A stretch of 64,000 nucleotides of DNA from Rugalucina vietnamica (Eukaryota > Mollusca > Bivalvia > Lucinida > Lucinidae), in NCBI GenBank assembly GCA_964017185.1, contig OZ024870.1, forward strand, positions 31,333,621-31,397,620, given 5' to 3'. The position numbers and the translations under genes are program-made. This document shows, in pieces, positions 45,604-56,905 of this stretch; the stretch's first letter is position 1; every line of letters begins with the position of its first letter. Below the pieces are notes generated by a model. The model ran no database searches. It was not told the origin of the DNA and saw only the letters and a program-made list of their open reading frames with translations.

Positions 45604-45989
45604 AAATTATACCTGCCTTGGTTTTGTAAAAAATTGAGACCGACTTGGCTAACCAGTATTGTTGAGCTACCTGTATTTGTAGACCACAAAAAAGACACAA
45701 TTTCCCTTGATATGGTTCATTCTGTACAAAACTTGGCTTGGAATCCCATTCATGTTTGGGGGCGAGACTACGGCATAATATCCAGGTAAAAGAATCACTA
45801 CCGCAAACTATCCAGGTAATTGAATCGCAAAATAACGGAAACTACAAACTGCAAGTACACGACAGCATTTTTCTGCAGCTGCTTATATGTTTTCCTGTCC
45901 AAAAGCCGATTAACATCTTTTAGTCCTTTGAGATCAGCGAGGGTATTCTGTGAAATCAGAAAATTATTATTGGTTTAGATTCATTTTCT

Positions 45990-46210
45990 AATTAACCAAT
46001 GTTAAATTTATTTTGCCCCATTTGAATTATACTAGTCTTTGTATCAACTACCCTGTTAAAAAATTCAAAATTACAGTAATTCTCTTTGGCTTCATTTTGA
46101 CAAATCTATATGGTCCCTGAAGAGGCTTAAGTAGCCGAAACCGTGGTATGACCCATCCCCTTTCTCATTAATATGTTTACTGCTCTTAAAGGATCTCAGT
46201 TTTATTCTAA
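45990..46210. repeat. Dispersed repeat pair, copy 1
   Basis: ATACTAGTCTTTGTATC, ATTCTCTTTGGCT, CTGAAGAG and ATGACCCATCCCCTTTCTCA recur in order at 48735-48890. The family is unknown; no coding sequence is seen. Confidence 0.55.
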
Positions 46211-46345
46211 GTTCGAGACTTTAAGAAATGTTGCTTTCATTTTGAGATGGACATCCTTATACCAGCTTAATTGTTTTAAAGCATTGCTTTTTCCTGGACT
46301 TTCCATGATTTGCTTCATTAGGACAGCAAGGGTACTTACTGTGAT

Positions 46346-46580
46346 GAGCATTGCAGTGAGAAAACCGGTCTTTGGGGTTTCTGACCAGTCCTGACACAAA
46401 CCAGCCTGTGCAGCTACAGAAGAAGGTTAGAAGCTTGAAATTTTGGATTTAGATAGTAGAGGAGTTGTACTCTCCATGTACTGAAAACAAAGGTGCTGAT
46501 CAGCTTCACAGTTACTGCGAAGCTGATCTGCACCTTTGTTTTCGCATAGATAAAAATCTGGTTTTCTCATGACGTGGCTC
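46346..46580. mobile_element. MITE-A copy
   Basis: TGAT/TGAT duplication with GAGCA and GGCTC ends. Palindrome around CACAGTTACTGCG with a few mutations. Confidence 0.8.
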
Positions 46581-46589
46581 TGATCATAA

Positions 46590-47610
46590 TAGGAATTATT
46601 ATTGTCCACTTTCCAGTAAATTGTATGTTGTAATAGCTCATTAGAATGGTCTCAATAAGAAGGTTCTGACTAGTACTTATGTACCCACCTCATGTGTTAT
46701 GGGAGCGATTAATTGGTAAATTATTGCTAATTATGTTCATTTAGCATTATTGATCAGTGCTTATGGGTCTTGTTGATGTTGCGGCACTCCAGCATGTGTT
46801 TAGTGCTTCAAACCTCAGTCTTGTTGTGGGCAAACATGTCTCCTGATGATCATCTGACTGAAATTCTCATTTAAATAATCCTGAGCGGTTCTCCAAAACT
46901 CAAAATGTTTAGCTGGAGAAGTCAGTGTTTCAGAGTTAATGGAAAAGTGCAGATCAGCATACACGGCAGTGCAGTTTAATATACGGTCTATTTAGTTTTT
47001 CCCACCTCAGTTTTTGGAGTGGGAATTTCTTTCTGATTGCGCCTTTTCCTGATCGTTGCCTACTTGTACCTTTCTACTGTGCAAACTGATAAGGCATTTT
47101 TGGCGTTGTAACCTGGAATTGACTTTGGCTGTATGCAGTCTTCTGTAATATATGCTCATATTTTGACCTCAGACAGGTCAAAACATTGAATGAGCTCATT
47201 TATCTTTTGAACAGTTACAGGTGCTGTAAGTTGCCGCTGTACTTTTATCGTGTATTGCCTAAATAATTTAAGCATTAAAAGTATGCAAGGCTGAAGCATT
47301 TTTTTTGTAATAATTTCTGTGTTGCTTCAGATTTTTGTAAAAAGAAAATGACTGTTGAAATATTGATGACCTAAAGCAGCCATGTTTGTTTCTTTCACAT
47401 TTCAAGTTTTCCTCAAAATTTTTATGTGTCCCAAAGTTTAAAAGGCTGTAAAATAATTATTTTAGAATAAATAGGGAGTGTCCGAAAACAAAAAAAGTAC
47501 AGAATCATACAGCCTATTATGATATACAAAAAGCAGTTTTTTTACTTGACACTACTCATTTCATTTATAATTATATTTTCCATTATTTTTGCACTTAAAT
47601 ATGATCAGCA
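46590..47610. other. Non-coding stretch, no gene recognised
   Basis: No supportable feature is visible. Confidence 0.35.
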
Positions 47611-47619
47611 TCATTCTGT

Positions 47620-47830
47620 CTTTGAGGTTTCCAACAACAAAACTCCAACACAAATTTTATACAGCTTATTACAGATATGGAAGCTGGGTAGAAACTTGGA
47701 GTTACAGTTGTTGTTTTTTTTGGACTTAGAAAGGATCTGTAAAGCAAATAACAAATGCACTGAATAACTGCATAGTTACCCATAGGGGATTTGTGCATGC
47801 ACAAAACAGGGTTTTCTCCGGACTTGGCTC
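47620..47830. mobile_element. Possible MITE-A relic
   Basis: The right part (TGCATGCACAAAACAGGGTT and TTCTCCGGACTTGGCTC) recalls the MITE-A end. The rest is barely recognisable. Confidence 0.3.
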
Positions 47831-47855
47831 AATTATAATAATACTTGATGATTAT

Positions 47856-48134
47856 CATTACGAAAACATGTCCATGCAATACACAGAGATTTTTAAAGTT
47901 GTAAAAAATGAATATTTTCAATAGAAGAATTTTGATATTTTTCTTATTTTTGCTCAAAACATAGATTGTGGGTACACGTTAGAACCGCCTCGACGAGGCG
48001 GTTCTAACGAGTACCCACAGTCTATGTTTTGGAGCAAAAATAAGAAAAATAGGTATACCCCTGCATACCCCAGTTTTGGTACATAAAAGTGGGGTATAAG
48101 GGGGTATATATAACACGGACATGTTATCCTGATG
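47856..48134 (+). mobile_element. MITE-B copy, well preserved
   Basis: CATTACGAAAACATGTCCAT is mirrored by CGGACATGTTATCCTGATG. The central hairpin GTTAGAACCGCCTCG-A-CGAGGCGGTTCTAAC is perfect. Confidence 0.8.
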
Positions 48135-48270
48135 TGATTACTTCCTCAATTTTTATAGCAGCCCTTGGAATTTGAAGCACCACATTTCTGTACCAATAAG
48201 ATAGCTCAAACCCAGTAATGGCTCAGACTAGCCTGGACATTTAGTCTTCTATAGAAGCTTTACAATATAG

Positions 48271-48652
48271 GGATCAAAGATGATTTTCCATTCGTTAACA
48301 TTTGCTAGGTCCCGAGGGGAGTGTTGAAAAAGGAGGGCATAGCCCGAGGTTTTCAACACTGCTCGAGGGACCTAGCGAATGTTAATGAATGACAAAATCA
48401 TTTTTGATCGCTGTTATTGCATAAATTCTACAGAAACGAAAGAAATAATGGTGCACTGTATTTTACAGCCTCATCACATTTTCATACGCGTAAAAGCTTT
48501 CGTTTTTATGCTCGTTCCGGTCGGACTTCAGTTTCTCACTATTAGCACGTGCTTTGCATGGCGCCCGGTAACTAGCATAAGTAAAAGCCATGTATTAACA
48601 GCATGTGCGCGCGTGAATTGCAATATTAATGCATGGCTTGCTCTTCATTAAA
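48271..48652 (+). mobile_element. Family N hairpin element, copy 2
   Basis: Opposite orientation to 25464-25892. The hairpin CATTTGCTAGGTCCCGAGGG / CCTCGAGGGACC-like pair (48297-48382) is followed by GAAACGAAAGAAATAATGGTGCAC and CGCGTAAAAGCTTTCGT. It gives a 90-codon shadow ORF. Confidence 0.6.
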
Positions 48653-48729
48653 AAACATCTGTTAATATCGTGTGACACGGGTATTTATGCAATAATAAGA
48701 CTTAAAGAGGTGTTTCCTAACCAGCGTTT

Positions 48730-48890
48730 AATATATACTAGTCTTTGTATCGAGTACTCTGTTGAAAGATGGGAAAGTACAGTCATTCTCTTTGGCTCCA
48801 TGTCACTAAATCTATAGGATCACTGAAGAGAAACCACAGTATGGCCCATCCCCTTTCTCATTCTTAAAGATCTTAGTTTTATTTTTATTT
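48730..48890. repeat. Dispersed repeat pair, copy 2
   Basis: Matches 45990-46210 in direct orientation with several short indels. Confidence 0.5.
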
Positions 48891-48984
48891 ACATTAACGT
48901 TTTATGATGGGAACAACAGATAGACTTAATTGGCTTTTTTATAAAATTGATGTGTGCTCTTCATGCTCTTTTTAAAGAATTGTT

Positions 48985-49090
48985 GGGAGTTTGGTGGCCT
49001 TATATTAGAGCGTTTAGACTCGGAATCAAGAGGTCCTGGGTTCAATCTCCTGTGGGAGCACTGAGTTGTATCCTTGATAACCCTATCATA
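48985..49090 (+). repeat. SINE head fragment
   Basis: TTGGTGGCCTTATATTAGAG and AGAGGTCCTGGGTTCAATCTC resemble a tRNA A-box/B-box pair and are followed by TTGTATCCTTGATAA, the V-domain-like start seen at 5230. Confidence 0.5.
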
Positions 49091-49618
49091 TGAGCCACCC
49101 CATGGGAAAACCAACAATCTGCATATGCGAAAACAAAGATGCAGATCAGCTTCTCTGTAACCGCGAAGCTGATCAGCGCCTTTGTTTTCGCTACATGGAT
49201 AGTACACTTCCTCCTCTACTTAAAGGAATGGATTCGGAACCGCATAAGACGCCGTATGTATACGTAAAATACCATCATAAATTCATTCCTGGTACAAGAG
49301 AATGCATATCGGGTTTGTTACGCAAAATATTCGTGTTCAAAGTTGGGAAACCTTCGTTTTTTCCTGCATCTGAGTGAATCGCCATCTTTATCGGGTATGG
49401 TTACCGGTTTATCGATAATTACACGGTGAACGCGGTAACCAGTATAAAGCTGTGACGTCACTCACTCACTTTCTCTTTAAGCCGCTCATTTCAATTGCAA
49501 GACGTTCAAATATTCTCGCGATAATTTCGTTATTTTATTTTGTATTTGTGGATATTTTCTGCGTTAAACTTGATAGAAGTATTTATGTGATAATACCGGA
49601 GAATAATATTTACCGAAG

Positions 49619-49700
49619 ATGCCTCAGTGCCAGGCGATTAACTGTAAAAACAAGCCACAGAAAGGATGTAATAGTTGTTTTTTTTTCCAGATACCTGTCG
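49619..49700 (+). CDS. THAP zinc-finger N-terminal exon (transposon-encoded, partial)
   Basis: The frame reads MPQCQAINCKNKPQKGCNSC and continues FFFQIP. This is the canonical THAP start: MP-x-C-x(4)-C-x-N, then an F-x-(F/I)-P. THAP domains are C2CH zinc fingers that bind DNA; in Kolobok and P-type transposases they recognise the transposon ends. The second Cys-His pair and the AVPTIF-like end are missing. The frame stops being THAP-like after about residue 26, near ACCTGTCG, where a splice donor could lie. A stretch of nine T bases in the exon makes slippage errors plausible. Confidence 0.7.
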
Positions 49701-49943
49701 TTGGCTTTTCGCTTCAAAATCGTAGGTGTCGACATTTTCACTATTTCTTATTAATAATCCAGTATGAACGGAATGGAATTACTGTTACATGTATCTACGC
49801 ACGGTAGTTTTTATTCCGAATTTTGGCATTTCACATACAATTCGTCAAAGAATCGCGCACAATAGAAAAAAAATAGGAATTCGCAAGTTTTTCATCCATT
49901 TTATTCCAAAACGGAATCGGTACACACTCCAGGGGTCATCTCA

Positions 49944-49992
49944 CTTTTTTTTTTTTTTTTTTTTTTCTTTCTTTCTTTTTTTTTTTTTTTAC
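49944..49992. repeat. Poly-T / TTTC tract
   Basis: About 23 T bases, a CTTTCTTTC segment and another T-run, inside the Kolobok-like element. Confidence 0.8.
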
Positions 49993-50207
49993 ATAATTTG
50001 ATTAATTTGCTTCAGTTATCTATTTTATTCAATCTATAATCGGAGATGAACCGCCCATCACTAATTGATTTTTAATGTGCATGCATTTCTAATTTGTTTG
50101 CCACCAATCCAGAAAAGATTTTCATTCATGCGAATAATTATTTTTAGCATGTGACACGGTAAAACGCCTCAAACGGTCAGCTGACCTGTCAACAATGACT
50201 GCAATTA

Positions 50208-50356
50208 AAGTTGTTTACATAAAGACACGCGCCATCAAAAGATGCGACCGCTTTTCTTTAAATCGTTTGTTCGCCCATATAAGTTGTTTACATAAGGACA
50301 CGCGCCATCAAAAGATGCGACCGCCATTCTTTAAATCGTTTGGTCGCCATTATATG
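50208..50356 (+). repeat. 73-bp tandem duplication inside the Kolobok-like element
   Basis: GTTGTTTACATAA(A/G)GACAC and the following GCGCCATCAAAAGATGCGAC and TTTAAATCGTTTG..CGCC are present twice in direct tandem with few differences. Confidence 0.85.
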
Positions 50357-51231
50357 TATGAAAGATTATCGACTACCTAACTATCGTTACATAATTTTGA
50401 TTGGATTTACATCATAAAGGTGCGAAATACACTCGGATGGATGTCTCTAAGATGCTTTTTTGGTTCATAGACAACAAAACACAGGTAAATATTGGGACGT
50501 ATCGCGGCAAAAACAACTTGCGCCCCGGGAATCACCACTGGGGAAAACCATGCGTCTGAGCCCAGATTTATGCCGGGTCCTGCGTCCGCGAGATCTCTGT
50601 GACAGATGACATTTTTTTCTGTTTTTATTTCTTGTTTTACTCTTACCCTTATCTGCGAATTTTATCGATAAAATGAAGTGGAGTACGATCGCTTCTAAAT
50701 GGCTCTAATCCGAAAGTGAGTGAGTGACGTCACAGGTAAAAAAATATGGCGACAACCTTCGCGATTCGAGACGCATTTTAGCAAAATTTTCAATCGATGA
50801 TTGTGTACTTATTATGGGGTAAATCGTTGGAATTTGATTTGTAACACGTACTGTAACAACTAATTGAATATGTACAGGGCTAAATATGCGTTTCCGAATC
50901 GATTCCTTTAACTCCAAAATTTCAAGCTTCTAGCTCTTTTCAGTGACTGTACAGGCCGTTTTGTGTCGGACCTGTTCGGAAACCACATTGTTGGTTTTCC
51001 CACGAGGTGGCTCATATAATACAGGTTTAATACAAAGGAAGCAATGACTCCATCCCAACATTACTGAATACCAGTACTGTCTTATTGTTGACTGGGACAT
51101 TTAACCTTAATACAAACAAACAATACATGACAAGAATTTTGGTTCATACTGCACCTACAGCTCAAATATGCATTTCCTGGAAATTTGAGTGCAAGTAATG
51201 GAACTTTAAGTTGATGGAATGCATTAAATAT

Positions 51232-51465
51232 GAGACGTCTTGTGAGAAAACCAACAATGTGGTTTCGGAACAGGTCTGACACAAAGAAGGCTGTACAGTC
51301 ACAGAAGTTGGCTAGAAGCTTGAAATTTCGGATTTACGAAGTAGTGGAAGTGTACTATCCGTGTAGCGAAAACAAAGACGCAGATCAGCTTCGCGGTTAC
51401 CGCGAAGCTGATCTGCGTCTTTGTTTTCGCCAATGCAGATTGTTGGTTTTCTCATGAGGTGGCTC
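51232..51465. mobile_element. MITE-A copy
   Basis: ATAT/ATAT duplication. The palindrome CGCAGATCAGCTTCGCGG/TTACCGCGAAGC is perfect over about 60 bp. Confidence 0.9.
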
Positions 51466-51597
51466 ATATGTCTACCAATAGTTGTTTATCTGCAAGTGTC
51501 TGCGGTGCAGTTGCACGGTTTGAAAGTTTGCCAGGTAATACTCATTGTTTTGTTGTTCCAGTGCATTATATTACTCATCTACCGTGTAAAAGTATTT

Positions 51598-51804
51598 GAG
51601 CCACCTCGTGGGAAAACCAACAATGTGGTTTTCGAACAGGTTCGACACAAACCGGCCTGTACAGCTACAGAAGCAGGCTAGAAGCTTGAAATTTTGGAGT
51701 TAAGTAGAGGAGGAATTGTACTATCCGAGTAGCGAAAACAAAGGCGCTGATCAGCGCCTTTGTTTTCGCCTATGCAGATTGTTGGTTTTCCCATGAGGCG
51801 GCTC
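51598..51804. mobile_element. MITE-A copy with collapsed palindrome
   Basis: ATTT/ATTT duplication and full TIRs. The centre is reduced to AAAGGCGCTGATCAGCGCCTTT, a clean internal deletion of the hairpin tip. Confidence 0.9.
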
Positions 51805-51872
51805 ATTTGCTAGAAAACCTGTCTTTGGGGTCCCTCCAGGGCTGATGCTGAAGGGCCAGAAATGGCCCAAAG

Positions 51873-52287
51873 TTTGAAATGGCACTGTGTATTTTATGGA
51901 GTGGAGTCATGGATTGGAGTCTTGGATTGGAGCCATGGAGTGGATTCTTGGAGTGGAACCTTGGAGTGAAATGTTGGAACGAAAGAGAAACATTAATTCT
52001 GGTGGTAAAATTTGTCTCGCTTGAACGGAAGCCATAGCGAAACATGTAACTAATGCATTACCCATATAAGTAAGGGAAATGAATGGTTAATTTCTGTTAC
52101 TTATCCATTACTCATACAGTTTATACATTTGTTACATGTACGTTAACCCTGAGACAAATTTCACCACCAGATTTGAGTTTTCTGTTCCACTCAAAATTTC
52201 ACTTCAAGGTTCCACTCCAAGAATCCACTCCAATACTCCACTCCATGACTCCACTCCATGAAATACACAGTGCTGTTTGAAATTTCA
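51873..52287. mobile_element. Foldback element with TGGAGTGGA-repeat arms
   Basis: The left arm (TTTGAAAT..CACTGTGTATTT.ATGGAGTGGAG and onward for about 100 bp) is inverted at the right end (52180-52287). The arms are built from TGGAGTGGA-like short repeats. Middle 52000-52160 is unrelated AT-rich sequence. Confidence 0.7.
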
Positions 52288-52473
52288 GATTTTACAAATA
52301 AGCCGGGTTGTGCTATTTTTTGAGCACAAACAGAGGTGCAACTTTATAATCAACAGGAAGATTAACACTCGGGATCACATTTTGAGCACAATTGGATCTT
52401 GGTGCACTGTCAGACTTACAATTGAGAAGTCTTGCTTATGAGACATACCTAGCCTCGAGGTTATGAAATTTTT

Positions 52474-55400
52474 AGCTCACCTGAGCCGAAGGCTCACAAG
52501 GTGAGCTTATAGTACAGTAGTCGAGCCGGCGTCCGTCCGTGCGTGCGTGCATCCACATTTTCAAACTCAAATATCTCTAAGACGACAAGGCCGATCATGA
52601 TCAAAATTTATCTAAAGCATCATTGAGGAGGGGGAAAGGTTGCATTAGGTTTTGGGCCAGGTCGGATTAGAACTCTGGTTTCCATGGCAACAGATAGCTC
52701 CCATAGACTTACAATGAAAAAAACATAAAAAAATCTTCTCCGAAACCACAAGTCCCAGACCTTTCATATTTTGTGTGTAGCAATGTATAGTGGTCCTCTT
52801 TATAAATCCTGCCAACCGTGCCCCTGGGGTCCATACAGGCCCCGCCCCGGGGGCGTGATGGGGCAAAACATAAAAAAATCTTCTTCTCCGAAACCACATG
52901 GCCCAGAGCCTTCATATTTTGTATGTAGCAATGTGTAGTGGTCCTTTTTATAAATCCTGCCAATCATGCCCCTGGGTTCAAAAATGGCCCCGCCCCGGGG
53001 GTCATAAGCTCCCATAGACTTACAATGGGAAAAACATAAAAAAATCTTCTTCTCCGAAACCACAAGGCCCAGAGCTTTCATATTTTGTCAGTAGCAATGT
53101 ATAGTGGTCCTCTTTATAAATCCTGCCAACCGTGCCCCTAGGGTTCATACAGGCCCTGCCCTGGGGGGGGGGGGGGATGAGGTCATGGGTAAAACATAAA
53201 AAAATCTTCTTCTCTGAAACCACAAGGCCCAGAGCTTTCATATTTTGTTTGTAGCAATATATAGTGTTCCTCTTTATAAATCCTGCCAACCGTGCCCCTT
53301 GGGTCCATACGGGCCCCGCCCCGGGGGCGTCATGGGAAAAACATAAAAAAATCTTCTTCTCTGAAACCACAAGGCCCAGAGCTTTCATATTTTGTTTTTA
53401 GCAATGTATAGTGTTCCTCTTTATAAATCCTGCCAACCGTGCCCGTGGGGTCCATACGGGCCCCGCCCCGGGGGCGTCATGGGAAAAACTTTAAAAAATC
53501 TTCTTCTCTGAAACCACAAGGCCCAAAGCTTTCATATTTTGTTTTTAGCAATGTATAGTGGTCCTCTTTATAAATCCTGCCAACTGTGCCCCTGGGGTCC
53601 ATACGGGCCCCGCCCCGGGGGCATCATGGGAAAAAACATAAAAAAAAATCTTCTCCGAAACCATATGGCCCAGAGCTTTCGTATGTTGTGTGGACCAATG
53701 TTTAATCCTCTCCTTTATAAATGCTGCCAACGGTGCCCCTGGGGTCCATACAGGCCATGCGCCAGGCATGTCATTATCTACCATAGACTTCTAATGGAAA
53801 TATATGAAAAAATCTTCTCTGCAACAGCATGACACAAAGCTTGTATATTTTTAGCTCACCTGAGCCGTCAGGCTCACAAGGTGAGCTTATAGTATATCCA
53901 TGCTCCGTCGTCCGTCCGTCCGTCGTCCGTCCGTCGTCCATCCGTCGTCCACCATTTTCAAAGATCTTCTCCTCCGAAACAGCTTGGCCAATCAAAGCCA
54001 AATTTTACATGAAGCGTCTATGGGAAGGGGGAACCAATGTATATATAAATAATCCAGGTCACATGACCAAGATGGCCGCCATGCCCATATATGGTAAAAA
54101 CCCTTCAAAAATCTTCTTCTCCGGAACCACTGGACCGATTTCAACCAAACTTGGCATGAAGCATCGATGACTCAAGTACTACAATGTGTATATAAATCAT
54201 GACCTTGCGGTGACCTTGACCTATTTTACGGCAAGGTCAACATAGGTCGCCTTTGCATTTGAATGGGAAAAATTGTTAAATTGTCATTTAAAGGAAAAAT
54301 CTTGCAGAAAATGAGCAGTAGGACTGAATATTAATGATTCTGAAAAAAATTGGGCACCAGGGGCTCATCCGCCCCCACCCCGGGGCAATATACATGTATA
54401 TTATCATAATATTCAAACATCTTCTTCTCTGAAACCGCTTGGCCAATCAAAGCCAAATTTTACATGAAGCATCTATGGGAAGGGGGAACCAATGTATATA
54501 TAAATAATCCAGGTCACATGACCAAGATGGCCGCCATGCCCATATATGGTAAAAACCCTTCAAAAATATTCTTCTCCAACACCGGTGGACCGATTTCAAC
54601 AAAACTTGGCATGAAGCATTGATGGCTCAAGCACTACAATGTATATATAAATCATGACCCTGTGATGACCTTGACCTATTTTACTGCAAGGTCAACATAG
54701 GTCACCAATGCATTTGAATGGGGAAAACTTTTAAAATGTAATTTAAAGTGAAAGTCTTGCAGGAAATGGGAAGTAGGACTGAATATTAATGATTCTGAAA
54801 AAAAATTGGACCCCAGGGGCTCATGTGCCCCCACCCCGCGGCAATATACATGTATATTTCCATAATATTCAAATGTCTTCTCCTCTGAAACCACTTGGCC
54901 AATCAAAGCCAAATTTTATGTGAAGCATCTATAGAATGGGGGAATCAATGTGTATATAAATAATCTAGGTCACATGACAAAGATGGCCGCCATGCCCATA
55001 TATGGTAAAAACCCATCAAAAATCTTCTTCTCTGAAACCAATAGACTGATTTCAAGGAAACTTGGCGTGAAGCATCGATGGCTAAAGTACTTTAATGTAT
55101 ATATAAATCATGACCCTGTGATGACCTTGACCAAGTTTATGGCAAGGTCAGCATGGGTTGCCTATGCATTTGAATTGGGAAAACTGTTAAAATGTCATTT
55201 GAAGGGAAAAGCCAGCAGGAAATTGGCAAATGGACAGAATATTAAAGATTCAGAAAAAAGAAAATGGCCCAAGGGCTTCATCTGCCCCTGCACTGGAATT
55301 AAATACCATAATATTCATACAGTATATGCAGCAGATCTCAGGTGAGCGTTTACAGGACCATTGGTCCTCTGGTATATACAACATTGTCATGTGGAGCTCT

Positions 55401-55690
55401 ACATAAATCCTGCCAATCTTGCCCCTGGGGTCAAATATGGCCCCACCCAGGGGGTCATTATAGGACCCTGACCTTGTTAGATGATTTTTTCACGTGAACC
55501 AAAATGGCAGAAAAGAGGATACACAATCCAGACAAGAGCTCTTCTGCTGATGTAAGTAGGGTTTCAAGGTCACATGACCAAGATGGCCACCATACCCATA
55601 TACCCGGTATGGTAAAAACCCCAATTACTTTGTCCAGTGACTGTACTTGTTGACTCTCAGGTGAGCGATCATTGCCCTTGGGCTACTTGT
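52474..55690 (+). mobile_element. Helentron-like element D with D' inserted
   Basis: It starts with the hairpin AGCTCACCTGAGCC / GGCTCACAAGGTGAGCT and a CGTCCGTCCGTGCGTGCG tract, then an array of about seven 150-165-bp units (CACAAGGCCCAGAGCTTTCA, 52739-53700). It ends CTCTCAGGTGAGCGATCATT..GGGCTACTTGTT, as at 25463. The end holds the inverted GCTCACCTGAG. D' interrupts it at 53851-55373. Confidence 0.75.
53851..55373 (+). mobile_element. Helentron-like element D' nested in D
   Basis: Hairpin AGCTCACCTGAGCC / GGCTCACAAGGTGAGCT, then CCGTCGTCCGTCCGTCCGTC, then three units of about 450 bp (CATGACCAAGATGGCCGCCA near 54062, 54519), ending CAGATCTCAGGTGAGCGTTT and CCATTGGTCCTCTGGT. D resumes with ATATACAACATTGTCATGTG, as in the uninterrupted D sequence near 25153. 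Confidence 0.8.
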
Positions 55691-55918
55691 TTCAAGCTCA
55701 TCTCAGCTGAGCATGAAATTTCAACTGCTCATAAATGTTGAAATAATCTGATCAAAATAAGTGGAAAATCCAGGTTTAGGATGCAAAAAACTAGTAATTT
55801 ATCATGCTCATAAATGTTAAAATGCCAACAGTTGTTGGCATTTCAACATTTTTGAGCAGGATAAATTTTAGTCTCAGCTGAGTTGAGCATGAAAAAAGTT
55901 TATAACCTCGGGCCTGGA

Positions 55919-55975
55919 CTGTGATGTGTCCTTGAGCTCAGCATGTACTGGTTAAATACCCAGGAAATGTTGACT
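55919..55975 (+). repeat. SINE body fragment
   Basis: GATGTGTCCTTGAGCTCAGC and TACTGGTTAAATACCCAGGAA parallel 5238-5292 of the V-domain-like SINE. Confidence 0.45.
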
Positions 55976-55979
55976 ATGC

Positions 55980-56900
55980 TCGACATATTTGACTTCGAAA
56001 GCTGTTGCTCAACCCAAAAATGGCTGCCACAAATTTTAAGGTTTGGTCATTTTAGGTTCACTATTGGGGCCTTCCTTAGATCTCTGAATAAAGCCAACAT
56101 GAAGACACCCAAAATTGAAAAATCAGAAAAGTAGAAAAAAAAAGAGATAGGAAAAACAACTTTAAAAGTGCTGAGAATCTTCAATCATGGATGTCAGATA
56201 TTGAACTGTTTAACATATTTTAAGAGTGTTTGCTTTTTACATTAGAAGCTTGCATAATTCTTTCATCTGAAGTCTTCTATAAATCATTTTCAAAGAGATC
56301 TCATATGGGCTATGTCTTGTGTTAAAACCTGCGTTTTGCAGTGTTAAGATGAAGGCATAAAAGAACCTTTAGCTGTCCGTTTTCAGACATTTTATGGCCA
56401 ACACTTTTTTGCTGATAATTGTTACGGCAAGCTGGTAAGAAATTTGGATCTTAGATTTGGGTCCAGGTCATTGCAACCCCTTGATTCTCTCTGGTCAATT
56501 AGTTTTGAAAAATTGATAGAAACCCTGGGCCCTCCTAGTTTGAAGTTTTGATCCTGTTGAGATCAATGGGGATTGAACATATCAAGTAGACCTGTCTGAC
56601 TGAGAAAAGATGCACAGGGCATTGGTAAAATACCAAGATAAGTTGATTCTTGATATGAATTGTACATAGGTGAAACTGTTTTAAGGTGACGATTTCATCC
56701 AAACTTTGGTTACCTCATGAATACTGGACAAGGTTTGGAAACCACATAATATTTTCATTCATTACAAATTGTGACTCAAAGGACAAAAATATTGTACTTA
56801 ACGGTTATCCAGAGTCAACCAACGCAACTGTAGAGGAGACGGTGGGTAGGGAAATTTTTCGTTTCGCACAACACCCTCCACATACTAGGTTTGATACTAT
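55980..56900. other. Repeat-poor stretch, no gene recognised
   Basis: From about 56686 an open frame runs to 57048 (ending SDMVHLSSRSRYVCYPFKPE and beyond). I do not recognise it. A diverged duplicate of its last third at 57255 carries stops, so selection on this frame is not evident. Confidence 0.3.
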
Positions 56901-56905
56901 GGGTT

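Larger units (their letters stand above)
49224..50907 (+). mobile_element. Kolobok-like DNA transposon with THAP exon
   Basis: TTAA duplications (49220-49223 and 50908-50911) flank inverted ends AGGAAT(G/C)GATTCGGAA and a few more bases. A second inverted pair, GTGACGTCACTCACTCACTT (49451-49472) against 50714-50733, lies further in. The only recognisable coding piece is a THAP start at 49619. TTAA duplication plus THAP is the combination known for the Kolobok superfamily; piggyBac and Sola3 also use TTAA but lack the THAP. No DDE catalytic core is present, so the element is a deletion derivative. Confidence 0.75.
49092..51013. mobile_element. MITE-A copy split by a TTAA transposon
   Basis: The left part is 49092-49223 (palindrome intact), the right part 50908-51013. 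ATAT/ATAT flanks the whole. Joining the two parts at a single TTAA restores the order seen in the intact copy at 35306-35539. Confidence 0.85.
52452..55915. mobile_element. MITE-C copy split by elements D and D'
   Basis: The left 21 bp (GCCTCGAGGTTATGAAATTT) and the right part 55692-55915 (AAGCTCATCTCAGCTGAGC to TTATAACCTCGGGCC) are the two pieces of one MITE-C. Its palindrome (TGCCAACAGTTGTTGGCA) is intact. Confidence 0.75.

Noticed and set aside
53020-53388. 122-codon minus-strand ORF with repeating MKALGLVVSEKKIF
   Set aside because: Shadow of the 150-bp units in element D.
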